From: Topomyia yanbarensis
Lineage: Eukaryota > Arthropoda > Insecta > Diptera > Culicidae
Assembly: GCF_030247195.1 (NCBI RefSeq)
Contig: NC_080671.1
Coordinates: 428,358,539 to 428,422,538, forward strand
DNA length: 64,000 nt
Direction: 5' to 3'
The translations under genes were made by a program, and so were the position numbers. How positions within the stretch are numbered: the stretch's first letter is position 1; each line of letters opens with the position of its first letter. Shown here piece by piece: positions 1 through 10,729 of this stretch. The notes below the pieces were generated by a model. That model was given only the letters and a program-made list of their open reading frames with translations. It did no database searches and was not told the origin of the DNA.

Positions 1-1
1 T

Positions 2-3000
2 TTCAACATGACCATCTTAAACACGGGAGAAATGACGCGGATTCCTACACCACCAGCACGCGCAAGCGCGTTGGATTTGTCGCTTTGCTCGACATCGCTA
101 CAGTTAGATTGCATGTGGAAGGTGATCCCTGATCCCCACGGTAGCGATCATTTGCCTATCGTGATTTCAATTGCTAACGGTTCAAGACCATCGGAAACAA
201 TCAATGTCTCATATGACCTCACACGGAACATTGATTGGAAGAGTTACGCGACCGCGATATCCGTTAAAATCGAATCCACTCAAGAACTTCCTCCGGAGGA
301 AGAGTACAGGTTTTTGGCTGGCTTGATTCTCGACAGTGCGAATCAAGCTCAGACTAAACCAGTACCCAGCGTGAATACCCATGGACGGTCTTCCACCCTG
401 TGGTGGGATAAAGAGTGCTCAGAGCTGTATGCGGAAAAGTCCACTGCATATAAGGCCTTCCGGGAAGACGGGTTACCCGCTAGCTATCAACAGTACGCGT
501 CGTTAGAAAGGCGAATGAAGAGTCTAATGAAAGCCAAAAAACGCAGTTATTGGCGCCGGTTCGTCGACGGGTTAACGAGAGAAACAGCGATGAGCACTCT
601 TTGGGGTACGGCTCGACGTATGCGTAACCGTAATAGTACCAACGAGAACGTGGAATATTCAAACCGTTGGATATTCGCTTTCGCCAAGAAGATCTGTCCG
701 GACTCTGTCCCGGTACAGAAAACGTGCCGCGCCGCGTCTCCTCCCGATACCGCGAACGAAACACCGTTTTCGATGGTGGAGTTTTCACTTGCTCTCTTAT
801 CATGCAACAATAACGCCCCAGGGTTAGACAGAATCAAATTCAACTTGCTGAAGAATCTGCCTGACACTGCAAAAAGGCGCTTGCTGAACTTATTTAACAA
901 GTTTCTTGAGGGTAACATTGTCCCTCATGACTGGAGGCAAGTGAAGGTCATCGCCATTCAAAAACCAGGAAAACCAGCCTCCGACCACAACTCGTATCGG
1001 CCGATTGCAATGCTGTCCTGTATTCGGAAGTTGTTCGAGAAAATGATCTTGTTTCGCCTCGACAATTGGGTTGAAGCAAATGGCTTACTGTCAGATACAC
1101 AATTTGGCTTCCGCAAAGGCAAAGGGACGAACGATTGCCTTGCGTTGCTTTCTACAGAAATCCAAATGGCCTATGCTAACAAAGAGCAGATGGCATCAGT
1201 CTTCTTGGATATTAAGGGGGCTTTTGACTCAGTTTCTATCAACATTCTCTCAGAGAAGCTGCACCAGCATGGTCTTTCACCAATTTTAAATAACTTTTTG
1301 CTAAACCTGTTGTCTGAAAAGCACATGCACTTTTCGCATGGCGATTTAACAACATCGCGATTTAGCTACATGGGTCTTCCCCAGGGCTCATGTCTAAGTC
1401 CCCTGCTCTACAATTTTTACGTGAATGACATTGACGATTGTCTTGCCAATTCATGCACGCTAAGGCAACTTGCAGACGATGGGGTGGTCTCTGTTACAGG
1501 ACCCAAAGCTGCCGACTTGCAAGGACCATTACAAAATACCTTGGACAATTTGTCTGCTTGGGCTCTTCAGCTGGGTATTGAGTTCTCCACGGAGAAAACT
1601 GAGTTGGTTGTTTTTTCTAGGAAGCGTGAGCCGGCGCAACTCCAGCTTCTATTAATGGGTGCAACGATCAACCAGGTTTTCACATTTAAATATCTCGGGG
1701 TCTGGTTCGACTCTAAAGGTACCTGGGGATGTCACATTAGGTATCTGAAACAGAAATGCCAACAAAGGATCAATTTTCTCCGAACAATAACTGGAACATG
1801 GTGGGGTGCCCACCCAGGAGACCTGATCAGGTTGTACAAAACAACGATATTGTCGGTGATGGAGTACGGGTGTTTCTGTTTCCGCTCCGCTGCGAACATA
1901 CACTTCATCAAACTGGAGAGAATCCAGTATCGTTGCTTGCGCATTGCCTTGGGTTGCATGCATTCGACCCATACGATGAGTCTCGAAGTGCTGGTGGGCG
2001 TTCTTCCGCTAAAAAATCGATTTTGGGAACTCTCATATCGATTGCTCATCCGATGCGACATTCTGAACCCGTTGGTGATTGAAAACTTCGAGAGGCTCGT
2101 CGAGCTTAATTCTCAAACCCGATTTATGTCCTTGTACTTCGACTACATGGCACAGAGCATTAATCCTTCTACGTATACTCCCAACCGTGTTCGTTTCCTA
2201 GATACTTCTGATTCTACTGTATTCTTCGACACATCCATGAAGGAAGAGATTCGTGGAATCCCGGACCATATACGCCCTCAAGTGATCCCCAATATATTTT
2301 ATAATAAATTCCGAGAAGTCGACTGTGACAAAATGTTCTACACTGACGGATCAAATCTCGATGGGTCCACTGGCTTCGGTATCTTCAACAATACTATCAC
2401 CGTTTCATTCAAGCTCAATGATCCTGCTTCAGTTTACGTCGCAGAGTTAGCTGCAATTCAGTACACCCTTGGGATCATCGACACTCTGCCCACAGATCAC
2501 TACTTCATCATTTCGGACAGCCTCAGCTCTATCGAGGCTCTTCGTGCGGTGAAGCCTAAAAAGCAATTCCCGTATTTTCTGGGGAAGATACAGGAGTCCT
2601 TGTGTACGTTATCTGAAAAATCTTATCAGATTACCTTTGTTTGGGTCCCCTCTCATTGTTCTATCCCGGGCAATGAAAAGGCCGACTCATTAGCAAAGGT
2701 GGGCGCATTAAATGGTGACATATACGAAAGACCAATCTGCTTCAACGAATTTTTTAGTATTTGTCGTCAGAGGACACTCAACAGTTGGCAAACCTCGTGG
2801 AGCAATGGTGAACTTGGACGATGGCTACATTCGATTATCCCAAAGGTATCAACGAAACCTTGGTTCAGGGGGATGGATGTGGGTCGGGATTTTATTCGTG
2901 TAATGTCCCGACTTATGTCCAACCACTACACCTTAGATGCACATTTGCGGCGTATTGGGCTTGCGGAGAGTAGTCTGTGCGCTTGTGACGAGGGCTATCA

Positions 3001-3184
3001 TGACATCGAGCACGTTGTCTGGGTATGCGCCGGGTATTTGGACGCCAGGTCTCAGTTAAAGGATTCCCTTCGGGCCCGAGGTAAACCACCCAATGTCCCA
3101 GTTCGAGATATGCTGGCAAATCGTGATTTCCCCTATATGTCCCTTATTTATACTTTCATAAAAACGATAAATATCCCAATTTAG
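2..3184 (+). CDS. Non-LTR retrotransposon ORF2: endonuclease tail, reverse transcriptase, RNase H
   Basis: This encodes the polyprotein that nicks target DNA and reverse transcribes the element RNA. The frame is open from the window edge to a TAG at 3182-3184. The Met at base 8 is internal, not the true start. Positions below count from that Met. The end of an APE-type endonuclease is seen as SDHLPI near residue 48. Reverse transcriptase motifs follow: LDIKGAFDSV near 400, GLPQGSCLSPLLYNFYVND near 456 and the catalytic LADDG near 487, with Leu where Phe or Tyr is usual. RNase H follows with FYTDGS near 776, AELAA near 811, SDS near 835 and a PSHCSIPGNEKAD motif near 880. A C-x-C-x5-H-x3-H-type motif lies near 991. 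No stop or frameshift is seen, so this portion may be functional. Confidence 0.92.
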   Translation, partial: FNMTILNTGEMTRIPTPPARASALDLSLCSTSLQLDCMWKVIPDPHGSDHLPIVISIANGSRPSETINVSYDLTRNIDWKSYATAISVKIESTQELPPEEEYRFLAGLILDSANQAQTKPVPSVNTHGRSSTLWWDKECSELYAEKSTAYKAFREDGLPASYQQYASLERRMKSLMKAKKRSYWRRFVDGLTRETAMSTLWGTARRMRNRNSTNENVEYSNRWIFAFAKKICPDSVPVQKTCRAASPPDTANETPFSMVEFSLALLSCNNNAPGLDRIKFNLLKNLPDTAKRRLLNLFNKFLEGNIVPHDWRQVKVIAIQKPGKPASDHNSYRPIAMLSCIRKLFEKMILFRLDNWVEANGLLSDTQFGFRKGKGTNDCLALLSTEIQMAYANKEQMASVFLDIKGAFDSVSINILSEKLHQHGLSPILNNFLLNLLSEKHMHFSHGDLTTSRFSYMGLPQGSCLSPLLYNFYVNDIDDCLANSCTLRQLADDGVVSVTGPKAADLQGPLQNTLDNLSAWALQLGIEFSTEKTELVVFSRKREPAQLQLLLMGATINQVFTFKYLGVWFDSKGTWGCHIRYLKQKCQQRINFLRTITGTWWGAHPGDLIRLYKTTILSVMEYGCFCFRSAANIHFIKLERIQYRCLRIALGCMHSTHTMSLEVLVGVLPLKNRFWELSYRLLIRCDILNPLVIENFERLVELNSQTRFMSLYFDYMAQSINPSTYTPNRVRFLDTSDSTVFFDTSMKEEIRGIPDHIRPQVIPNIFYNKFREVDCDKMFYTDGSNLDGSTGFGIFNNTITVSFKLNDPASVYVAELAAIQYTLGIIDTLPTDHYFIISDSLSSIEALRAVKPKKQFPYFLGKIQESLCTLSEKSYQITFVWVPSHCSIPGNEKADSLAKVGALNGDIYERPICFNEFFSICRQRTLNSWQTSWSNGELGRWLHSIIPKVSTKPWFRGMDVGRDFIRVMSRLMSNHYTLDAHLRRIGLAESSLCACDEGYHDIEHVVWVCAGYLDARSQLKDSLRARGKPPNVPVRDMLANRDFPYMSLIYTFIKTINIPI

Positions 3185-3978
3185 CCCCTCTCTTTTTATT
3201 TCTCGTTTTTAGAAGTTTCCTCTTGCCGTGTGGAACCGATATGCTTCAGACTGCCACTATATAACCGCCGTCGCCCTTATCACTACGGAATCTGAAGCGA
3301 GAGCGACTCGAGGTCCGAAGGATTCCCTTTGAAGGATTCCCCGCGGGTCCGAAGAATACCATCCGCCAATCCGACCTACTAGACTGAGGCGCAAATTTGT
3401 TTCGCTGATCTCCCGTTTGCCCGAAAGTTGCAAGTTTTGCTCTTCTCTACCGGTCACCATCTACGCCTTCTCTCCCCTGTCCTTGATACAACTACTTCTA
3501 CAACGATTTTGGAAATGACCAAGCATAAGTATCAGATAAAAAATCAAATTTGTATTCCGTATTCCTAGTTTTAAGATAGTTGCAAATTCTACTCTTTGTT
3601 AAAACTATTGTCCCCCATCTTGTAAATAGAATTGTATCCCTAGTTTTAAAACATCTGTGAAATTTTTCATAAATATTTGTTCCCCCTTTTGTATACCAAA
3701 CTATATTGTTAGTTTTAAGATAACTGTAAATATTTCCTAAAAAACTATTACTATTGAATTCCTTGTTTTAAAATTTTTCATAAAAAAAATCATTTGCCCC
3801 CTCTCTTATATATAGAATTTTTTTTTTCTAGTCTTAAGATAGCTGTAAATTTTTTCTCTTTTATAAAAAAAATATTTCAACATTGTAACCTCCTAGTTTT
3901 AAGATATTCAAAATGTAAAAACAAAAGAATTCGGCACCGCCAAGCTAACGCATTTGTGCCTATCAAATAAACGAAATG
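3185..3978 (+). repeat. LINE 3' UTR with degenerate 55-75 bp tandem repeats
   Basis: Between the ORF2 stop and the poly(A) tail the sequence repeats a core like CTAGTTTTAAGATA at about 3565, 3640, 3708, 3761, 3828 and 3892, with spacing of 53-75 bp. Each core is followed by a T/A-rich stretch and often a run of Cs. The array is non-coding. The last part is also present in the reverse-strand copy at 18297-18483, so it belongs to the element. Confidence 0.7.
3933..3960 (+). other. 3'-terminal hairpin of the LINE RNA
   Basis: GGCAC at 3933-3937 can pair with GTGCC at 3956-3960 around a loop containing GCTAACGCATT. It lies about 20 bp before the poly(A) tail. A different LINE family at 28807-28835 (reverse strand) has a similar stem with the same loop core. 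That position and conservation suggest a recognition structure for the reverse transcriptase; the function is inferred. Confidence 0.5.
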
Positions 3979-4329
3979 AAAAAAAAAAAAAAAAAAACTC
4001 TAAATTCCGGGTAAGAGGGTATAAAGCGCCCCACCAGAGTAAAACGCACCACTTCTATTCCTAGCATCTTAGAATCATTTGAAACAAAAAATTACAGATA
4101 ATAGTATCATTCCATCAAGTCAACATACTATAGTAGTTTGACATTTTAATGTGCCGCGAAACAACAATATGTACAAAAGTTTCAAAAGCGCCATTTCGAT
4201 ATAAGTTCCCATTTTTGCCTTTCTCATATAAAGAAAGGCTATGCAATCACTGTAAAAATCGACTTTTTAACCGAGGCCCGGAGGGCCGAGTGTCATACAC
4301 CATTCGATTCAGTTCGTCGAGATCGGCAA

Positions 4330-4388
4330 ATGTCTGTGTGTGTGTATGTATGTGTGTGTGTATGTGTGTGTGTATGTGTGTGTGTGTC
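4330..4388 (+). repeat. (TG)n/TGTATG microsatellite
   Basis: An alternating TG tract with interspersed TATG units sits just downstream of the GGCCCGGAGGGCC hairpin. The same placement is seen in the other copies of this repeat family. Confidence 0.9.
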
Positions 4389-5148
4389 ATTTAAACTCAC
4401 ACAATTTTCTCAGAGATGGCTGAACCGATTTTCGCAAACTTAGTTTCATCTGAAAGGTATAACGCTCCCATAAGCTGCTATTGAATTTTTAGTTGATCCG
4501 ACTTCCGGTTCCGGAGTTACGGGTTGAAGAGTGCGGTCACACAGCAAATTCCCATATAAACTGGTACCACCATGATGTTCAAATGGTGTAAAACATATTA
4601 AAATTGATGTAACATTACTCTAGTTTGCGGGTCTGTATCACTAATGATCAATCAAAGTAGCTTTGACCACATTGGCCACCTATGACGGTTCATGACGCCC
4701 CCGGGGAACCCGCCAAGTTCCTAAGCTAATATCACACCCATTCGCCAACGAATTCTCTACCGATTTTTACAAACTTGATTTCAAATGAAAGATACAGTAA
4801 TGCCATTGACTGCTGCTGAATTTCATTCGGTTCTGACTCTTGCTTCCGGAGTTACAGGGGTGTTAGTAAGGATACACTGGAATTTCCCATATAAATCGGT
4901 ACAATCGTAATACCTCAGAGGCTAAAAACTATTAAAATGGTCACCAAATAACTTCTAATCGCAGATCTAGATCACTGATTGCCAATCAAACATTCTTTGA
5001 ATATATTGTCCACTATCGACGATTCCGGAAGTCCGGAATTCCGGGCATATTCCACAATTAAAGTCAAATCGATTCTTCGGTGATGACTGAACCGATTTTC
5101 TCAAACCAAGTCTCAAATGGAAGGCAAAATATGCAGTTGAGTATTGCG

Positions 5149-5172
5149 TCGCCGCCCCCCCCCCCCCCCCGT
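5149..5172 (+). repeat. Poly(C) tract
   Basis: A run of mostly C within the composite repeat. The inverted copy has the matching poly(G) near 33780-33800. Length is likely unreliable in an assembly. Confidence 0.85.
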
Positions 5173-5521
5173 CTTGCCCTTACACCTCCCTCCTTCATCA
5201 CTCCCCCTCCCCTTGGACTCACGCCCGCATTTCCTTCATCCATCCCGTATACCGAAATAAGATGAAGGATTTCTGACGCATCCTCCACTCCCACTCTACT
5301 AACCCCCCATTCCCTACTCGTTCAAACCCATTCCACCAACCTTTCCAAATTATAATCACATGAACATAACATTGAACTCATGCTTATTAAGCTAATTAAA
5401 TATTATTCTTTTGCCTTTCTCATATAGAAAGGTTATGCAATTGCTTCAAAAACCGATTTTCTAACCGAGGCCCGGAGGGCCGAGTCTCATACAACATTCG
5501 ACTCAGTTCGCCGAGATCGCA

Positions 5522-5735
5522 AAATATCTGTGTGTATGTATGTGTGTATGTATATGTGTATGTATGTATGTATGTATGTATGTATGTATGTATGTATGTA
5601 TGTATGTATGTATGTATGTATGTATGTATGTATGTATGTATGTATGTATGTATGTATGTATGATGTATGTATGTATGTATGTATGTATGTATGTATGTAT
5701 GTATGTATGTATGTATGTATGGATGTGTGTATGTG
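5522..5735 (+). repeat. (TATG)n microsatellite
   Basis: About 200 bp of nearly pure TATG repeats, with one phase slip near 5660. The matching tract in the inverted copy (about 33345-33415) is much shorter, so this tract has expanded or contracted since duplication. The Cys-Met-Tyr-Val ORFs through it are an artefact. Confidence 0.95.
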
Positions 5736-6530
5736 CGGATTTGTTAACAAAATGTCCACATCGGTTTCTTGGAGATGGCTGAACCGATTTTTACAAACTA
5801 AGATTCAAATGAAAGGTATAATATTCCCATAGGTTGCTATTGAATTTCATTTTCAACCGACATCTTGTTCCGGATTACGAGTTGAAGAGTATGGTTACAA
5901 AACAAAATTTGTTGATTTGTCCACATCGGTTTCTCGGAATTTTCTGAACCGATTTTGACAAACTTGATTTTAAATGAAAGGTCCATCAGCTGCTGTTGAA
6001 TTTTGTGTGGATCCGAGTTCTGGTTCCTGAATTACAGGGTGATACGTACGATCACGCAGCAAATCCCGATTCTAACGAATTCTGCGATGAATTGGTGAGG
6101 TGATTTTTTTCCAAAATATAAACACAACTGTTGAATTTGTAGATCTAGGTCACTAACAGTCATTCAAAGTCTCTTTGGCCACACTGGCCACCATCGACGG
6201 ATCCGGAAGCATCCAAATTCAGAATAACGGTTATATTGGTTTCTCGAAAATGGCTGGACCGATTTGATCAACTTTTTCTCAAATGAAAGGTGTTGCGTCC
6301 CCGGAAACTGATATTAAATTCCATCTTCATCCGACTTCCGGCTCCGGAGTTACGGGTTGTGGATGATACCGCGATGAATGCAAAAAGGTGCTTTTATATA
6401 TACTTACCAAGTGTAATAAGAATGAAAGACATTTCCATAATGTTATATTGTACGAACCAGCTATTAAATAATAGTTTGGATAAATGAGAAAGGCACAATT
6501 GCACCACTAGGTGGATTAAAACAGGTTTTT

Positions 6531-6871
6531 TTCTATAAACATTTGAACCAATTAGAAAGAGCCCGATTTTGTAGAACTATTTTGAACAACTTATTAAAAA
6601 TATAAATTCCTATCTAAGTTTTTAAAATGGCTTGAAATTATGTGTGCGTGTGGAATTATTCATGTTTTAACAACAGCTCCTCACCGTACAAAACATCGCA
6701 CTACTTTCTGGATGGTATGGCCTATTAGCACCACTGCAAAGTAACTATTTAGCAAATTATGAGCATTAATTAATAATAATCGCTTTAAATACTATTATCG
6801 TAAAATATAAAACGATCTCAATACTTGTCCAAAAAAATTCTTCAATTGCGTGAAGACAAAATTGAAAAGTA
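6531..6871. other. Unassigned AT-rich spacer
   Basis: I see no ORF, terminal repeat or RNA gene here. It separates the composite repeat from the dead LINE that follows. Confidence 0.6.
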
Positions 6872-6911
6872 GCAACTTTCCAATTTAAATGGCAACTTTC
6901 CAATTTAAATG
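6872..6911. repeat. Perfect 20-bp tandem duplication
   Basis: The unit GCAACTTTCCAATTTAAATG occurs twice in direct succession (6872-6891 and 6892-6911) at the edge of the LINE remnant. Confidence 0.9.
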
Positions 6912-7583
6912 CATTTTCACGGACACGTAGGAAATAACAGTACCGAAATCTGCAGCTTATTTGGAAAATTCTTTCAAGAAATCTATACTTCATATTCTGA
7001 AAAAGAACGCGACCGCGTCTACTTTTCATTTATACCTGAACCTGAAAAATGGCATTTTCGTCCTCGAACTATTGGAACACGAAATTACCATTGTACTATA
7101 AAACTTAGACGCATCAAAAGGACCAGGACCTGACGGACTAGCGCCAGTATTTTTAAACAATCTGGCAGAAGAATTCACTCTACCAGTACTGCGTATTTTC
7201 AACATGTCACTGAAAAATGGAACATTCTTAGAAATATAAAAATCACCCTTTTTAGTACCTATTTTTAAATCAGGCTCCAAATCGGATATCCGAAACCATC
7301 GTGGCATTGCCATGTGGAAACACTCTACACAGACTTTAGTAAAGCATTTCACCGTATTGACATACCTTTATTACTCTTCAAACTGCAAAAATATGGCATA
7401 GAAAACCAACTCTTGAAATGGCTCAAATCATACCTAACGAAACGCGAACAAACAGTTCGCATTCAGAATATACTCTCTAAACCAATTCGTGTCACCTATG
7501 GCGTGCCTCAGGGTTCCCACTTAGGCCCCTCTTCATTTTATTTTGTACGTAAATGGCAATACCCATATACTCAAACATTTAAA
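6912..7583 (+). pseudogene. Non-LTR (Jockey/CR1-like) reverse transcriptase remnant
   Basis: Translated fragments in several frames read as a LINE polymerase: an upstream helical region (STEICSLFGKFFQEIY), the fingers motif GPDGLAPVFLNNL, PIFKSGSKSDIRNHRGIA, then DFSKAFHRIDIPLL, the KSYLTKREQTVRI region and GVPQGSHLGP. The catalytic YADD part is not recovered. Frames change near 7090 and 7310, a stop codon breaks the frame near 7240, and the sequence between the NHRGIA and DFSKAF motifs is shortened, so this is a dead copy. It is interrupted at 7584 by a MITE. Sequence after the MITE (7998-8304) resembles a LINE 3' end with a TAAA-rich tail. The clade is inferred from motif style only. Confidence 0.8.
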
Positions 7584-7989
7584 CAGTCTTCCCATGAACA
7601 TCGATAAGTTTGCACCTGTGTACAAAATTTCGTGCACGCGTTCAACCTCAAACTTAGTTTGCCGTTGTGTACAAGTTCGCCTCGAACACCGAACCCAAGC
7701 GAATGATGTGCAAACTTAGGTTTAAACACCGTGTACGTACACCGTGTGCGTACACAAGAAAGGCACACACAAAACAGAATGAGTCAACACTAGTGATGAT
7801 GAGTGATAGAAAGAGAAAACTAGTGTCAAGAACCTGTGTGTACGAACACCGCGTACGTACATGGGGTTCGGTTGTGCAGACGAACATGTGTACGTGTTTT
7901 GGTACGCATTAGTGCGTTCGAGTTTGCACACGAAATGTGAACACAGAACTAGAGCGAACATGGTGTTCAATGTTCATTTGGGAAGTTTG
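7584..7989. mobile_element. hAT-type MITE, copy 1
   Basis: The 406-bp element starts CAGTCTTCCC and ends GGGAAGTTTG, so the ends are inverted repeats extending into an ATGAACATCG-like region. It is flanked by perfect 8-bp duplications CATTTAAA (7576-7583 and 7990-7997). The CAG-type terminus and 8-bp TSD are typical of hAT transposons. There is no transposase ORF. The interior is rich in GTACGTACAC-like palindromic words. It interrupts the LINE remnant and is therefore younger. Confidence 0.88.
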
Positions 7990-7997
7990 CATTTAAA

Positions 7998-8304
7998 AGT
8001 AAACTAAATTTGAATTTAACCGCAGAAATAAAGTATAGTATATGAGTACATCCATATCAACTTTTGAATAGAGCTAATAAGATTTGTTTTGTTGATTTCT
8101 CTTAATTTGCGAAAATTTTGAAATTGATTCTACGAAGGTTATAGATGTGGGTTAATGTGTGTTTCTCTTAAAATTTGACTCGGATGCGGAATAATGAGCG
8201 AAACAAGTTTGTATACAAAAATCTCTTTAGCCCTTTTGAAGAATTAATATTGAAATATTGTAATGCCATTCTATGTAGTCTACATATGCTTGACGAAAAT
8301 AAAT
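7998..8304 (+). pseudogene. Probable 3' tail of the interrupted LINE
   Basis: The stretch continues after the MITE and ends in GACGAAAATAAATAAATAAA, a simple tail typical of Jockey-type elements. No coding motif is readable. Assignment to the same LINE rests on position and tail. Confidence 0.45.
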
Positions 8305-8312
8305 AAATAAAC

Positions 8313-8697
8313 CAGACTTCCCATGAACATCGACAAGTTTGTAACCTCAAACATAGTTCGTCTCGATGTACAGGTTCGCCTCGAACATCGAACCCAAGCG
8401 AACGATGTGCGAACTCTAGTTCAAACATCCGTGTACGTACACCAGGTGCGTACACGAGAACGATTCGCACAAGGCAAAAAGAATCAACGCCAGTGATAAT
8501 AAGAGTGAGAAAGAGAAAACTGGTGCCAAGAACCTATGTGTATGCACACCGTGTACATACATGGGGTTCCATTGCAGGCGAACATGTGCACGTGTTTTGG
8601 TACGAAATGGCGTGTGTGAGTTCGTACACGAAGTGTGGGTTTAATATCAGCACAGCAGCAGAGCGAACATGTGTACGCTGTTCACTTAGGAAGACTG
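8313..8697. mobile_element. hAT-type MITE, copy 2
   Basis: This is a 385-bp copy of the element at 7584-7989, with the same termini (CAGACTTCCC and GGAAGACTG). Perfect 8-bp duplications AAATAAAC flank it (8305-8312 and 8698-8705). It has inserted into the TAAA-rich tail of the LINE. The orientation is the same as copy 1. It has no coding capacity. Confidence 0.88.
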
Positions 8698-8828
8698 AAA
8701 TAAACAGTAATACTGATTTTTTAGGTAAATAGAGTTCTCATAAAATGTATAACCTTTTTTAAGCATGACAAAAAAATTAATAATTCGATTAGGGTATATA
8801 ACCCCATTTTTTAATTTGATTGTTCGAT

Positions 8829-9120
8829 ACCGTGTGGTATCCGGCGGGCTGAAATCTCTCGAAGTATTTCCGCTGAAAATTGACGCACTGGTTTCTGTTG
8901 CCATGTCGTAAGAGGCGACTAACAACAGATGTGGCTATAGTCTACTATGAGGTTGATAACAGTCTATTATCTTTCTCCGGACTAAACCAGTCTGAGGCCG
9001 TGTGGCATCTGGCGGGTTGAAGTATCTTAGCCAAGAATTGATCCACTGGGTTCCAGATCCAATGGCGAAAGAGACGACAGAAAACAGGAGTCCTCGAGTC
9101 GAAGTTTTTCACCATGCCGA
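8829..9120 (+). repeat. Imperfect direct repeat with CGTGTGGTATCCGGCGGG core
   Basis: Two diverged copies of about 160 bp start near 8829 and 8997. They share the core CGTGTGGYATCYGGCGGG and the later words GCACTGGTTYC and GACTAACAACAG-like sequence. The element type is unknown. There is no ORF. Confidence 0.5.
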
Positions 9121-9554
9121 GGACTGAATGGCTGGCAAATATGCAAGTCGCGCACGGAATGTCGTGGGTATTGTCCCTGCTGTGTTAATCTCTTACACAG
9201 TGGACGTTTGTTTCCTCGAAAATCGTGAGATTGAAATGATGGTCATGTCACTAATGCCCAGTTCGGGGTTTACTATAGGCCACTATAAGCCAACGTGTTA
9301 GGTATCTTCTAGTAGCTGTACAATGATTAAATGTGCCCACCAGGGAAATGACGAAAAGACAAATCATGGCAAGGCACAAATCTCCGATCAACAAGGGGAG
9401 TATGCAATTTGAGCCAGTCGCTACTGATTCCTGACTGATATTTAGATTCAGAAATATTAGTTCACAAAATCAAAACGCTCTGGATTCTTTCTCATGAACT
9501 ATTCCGCGAAACTCGAAATTTGTTCATCAATCCATTCAATTATCGTGAAATAAT
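9121..9554. other. Unassigned non-coding spacer
   Basis: I see no ORF, RNA gene or clear terminal repeat. The right part grades into the TTCATGA-rich repeat. Confidence 0.5.
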
Positions 9555-9860
9555 TCATGATTCCTAATATATTAGTCACGATCCCAACTCGAGAAATAAT
9601 GAACAAAATCATCAAAAATTATTCATGTATTTGTGAGCTGATTCACGATTCCAAGCATAATAGTTACGACTTACCATTCATTGTCTTGAAATAGTTCGCG
9701 AAATCATAAAATATTATTCATGTATTCGTGAACTGGTTCATGATTCCTAGTACAATAGTAACGACTAATGAATCGTGCACGTGAAATAGTTCACAAAACC
9801 ATGAAATATTGTTCATGAATTCGTGAACTTGCTCATAATTTCCTGTACATGAATTACGTT
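9555..9860 (+). repeat. Degenerate minisatellite, about 95-bp period
   Basis: A core like GATTCCTAGTATAATAGTTACGA recurs near 9559, 9647, 9742 and 9837 (spacings 88, 95 and 95 bp). Each unit also has several TTCATGAA/TCGTGAAC-like inverted words. Similar words reappear at about 10610-10715, so the array probably extended further before other insertions. Confidence 0.65.
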
Positions 9861-9899
9861 CTATCTTGATATCTCTAATAATTTCCAATTTCATGCAAC

Positions 9900-10600
9900 A
9901 TGATCCTAAAATTTATACGTGAACTATTTCATAAAATTTGGAATTTCATATGTCACAACATCACTGTTGTGCTACCTTATGGCAAACGGCACCTTGGGCT
10001 AAACTGAGTTAGATATGCCACATTACTTGTCTAAAAAATCTCTACAAAGTGGCATTTTCAGAATATTGACATTCTGCTTGATTACTGAGATATAGCGAGA
10101 AACGCGCTGAGAATTTTTTAATTTTTTGCTTCAAATGACTGTGTCTATGGATTGGCTCAAGTTACCTTGATGTATAAAATGTGTTCATGTGTAAAACTAT
10201 CTGATAAACACAATGGCATAATCATTTTTTAAACAAAAATACGAGAATTGTGAGAAAAATGCATTTTATGCTTTAAACTGGAAATATAGCATATTTGACA
10301 ACACTGTAACTAAAGATAACTATTTTTTCTAGATGCCCTGACTCATTTCTTTCAAACTGCAGACCCTGAAAACATGGAGATGAATCACACTACTCATAAC
10401 AAAAATATCCCTATAACGTGAATATAAATTACGAAAATCACGACAAAGATCTTGCAATTATAAACATCTTTTGATAAATTATGAACAAGAATCATAACAC
10501 AAACTAAACATGTCCAGGGAACAACCACAGTAACACAATCAAACATCCGGATGTAACGCAATGTGTTATATTCTTATCATGCGCGTTTTTTGGAAACAAA
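9900..10600. other. Unassigned AT-rich DNA
   Basis: No coding or RNA feature is visible. It lies between two blocks of the TTCATGA-rich minisatellite and may be an insertion into it, but I could not define matching ends with confidence. Confidence 0.4.
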
Positions 10601-10729
10601 TAATTTCATGAATACGAGGCTTATTGTTCATAATTTCAGGAACTTGATCACGGTTTTCGGAAATCGTTCAGTTCAGGAAATCTTGATCATTTGTCATGAA
10701 TTTATGAACGGTTTTTTTTTCGTGTATAG

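Larger units (their letters stand above)
1..3997 (+). mobile_element. Non-LTR retrotransposon (I/LOA-like), 5' end outside window
   Basis: The element consists of a long ORF2, a 3' UTR of about 790 bp and a poly(A) tail of 19 A at 3979-3997. ORF2 is open at base 1, so ORF1, most of the endonuclease and the 5' UTR lie off the left edge. RNase H after the reverse transcriptase, plus a C-terminal Cys/His motif, fits the I/LOA/R1 group of LINEs. The clade is inferred from domain order, not from an alignment. A 3'-end fragment of the same family lies on the opposite strand at 18297-18483. The target-site duplication cannot be tested because the 5' end is missing. Confidence 0.9.
4204..6530 (+). 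repeat. Composite non-coding hairpin/microsatellite repeat (copy X)
   Basis: The block begins with TTTTTGCCTTTCTC, where GCCTTTCT pairs with AGAAAGGC just downstream, and ends with AGAAAGGCACAATTGC, a CCACTAGGTGG palindrome and GGATTAAAACAGG. Two head units (4204 and about 5411) each carry the hairpin GGCCCGGAGGGCC (4275-4287, 5469-5481) followed by a TG/TATG microsatellite. Behind each head, a module containing ACCGATTTT, TCAAATGAAAGG and TTCCGGAGTTAC recurs, with about 330 bp spacing in the first unit. There is no credible ORF. A near-identical inverted copy is at 32515-34737, and sequence similarity stops abruptly at both ends, which defines the unit. Confidence 0.8.

Noticed and set aside
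5487..5832. Cys-Met-Tyr-Val and Tyr-Ile-His-Thr repeat ORFs on both strands
   Set aside because: Direct translation of the (TATG)n microsatellite.
9555..9860. CRISPR-like regular repeats
   Set aside because: Repeats are degenerate with no unique spacers, and the sequence is eukaryotic; a minisatellite explains it.
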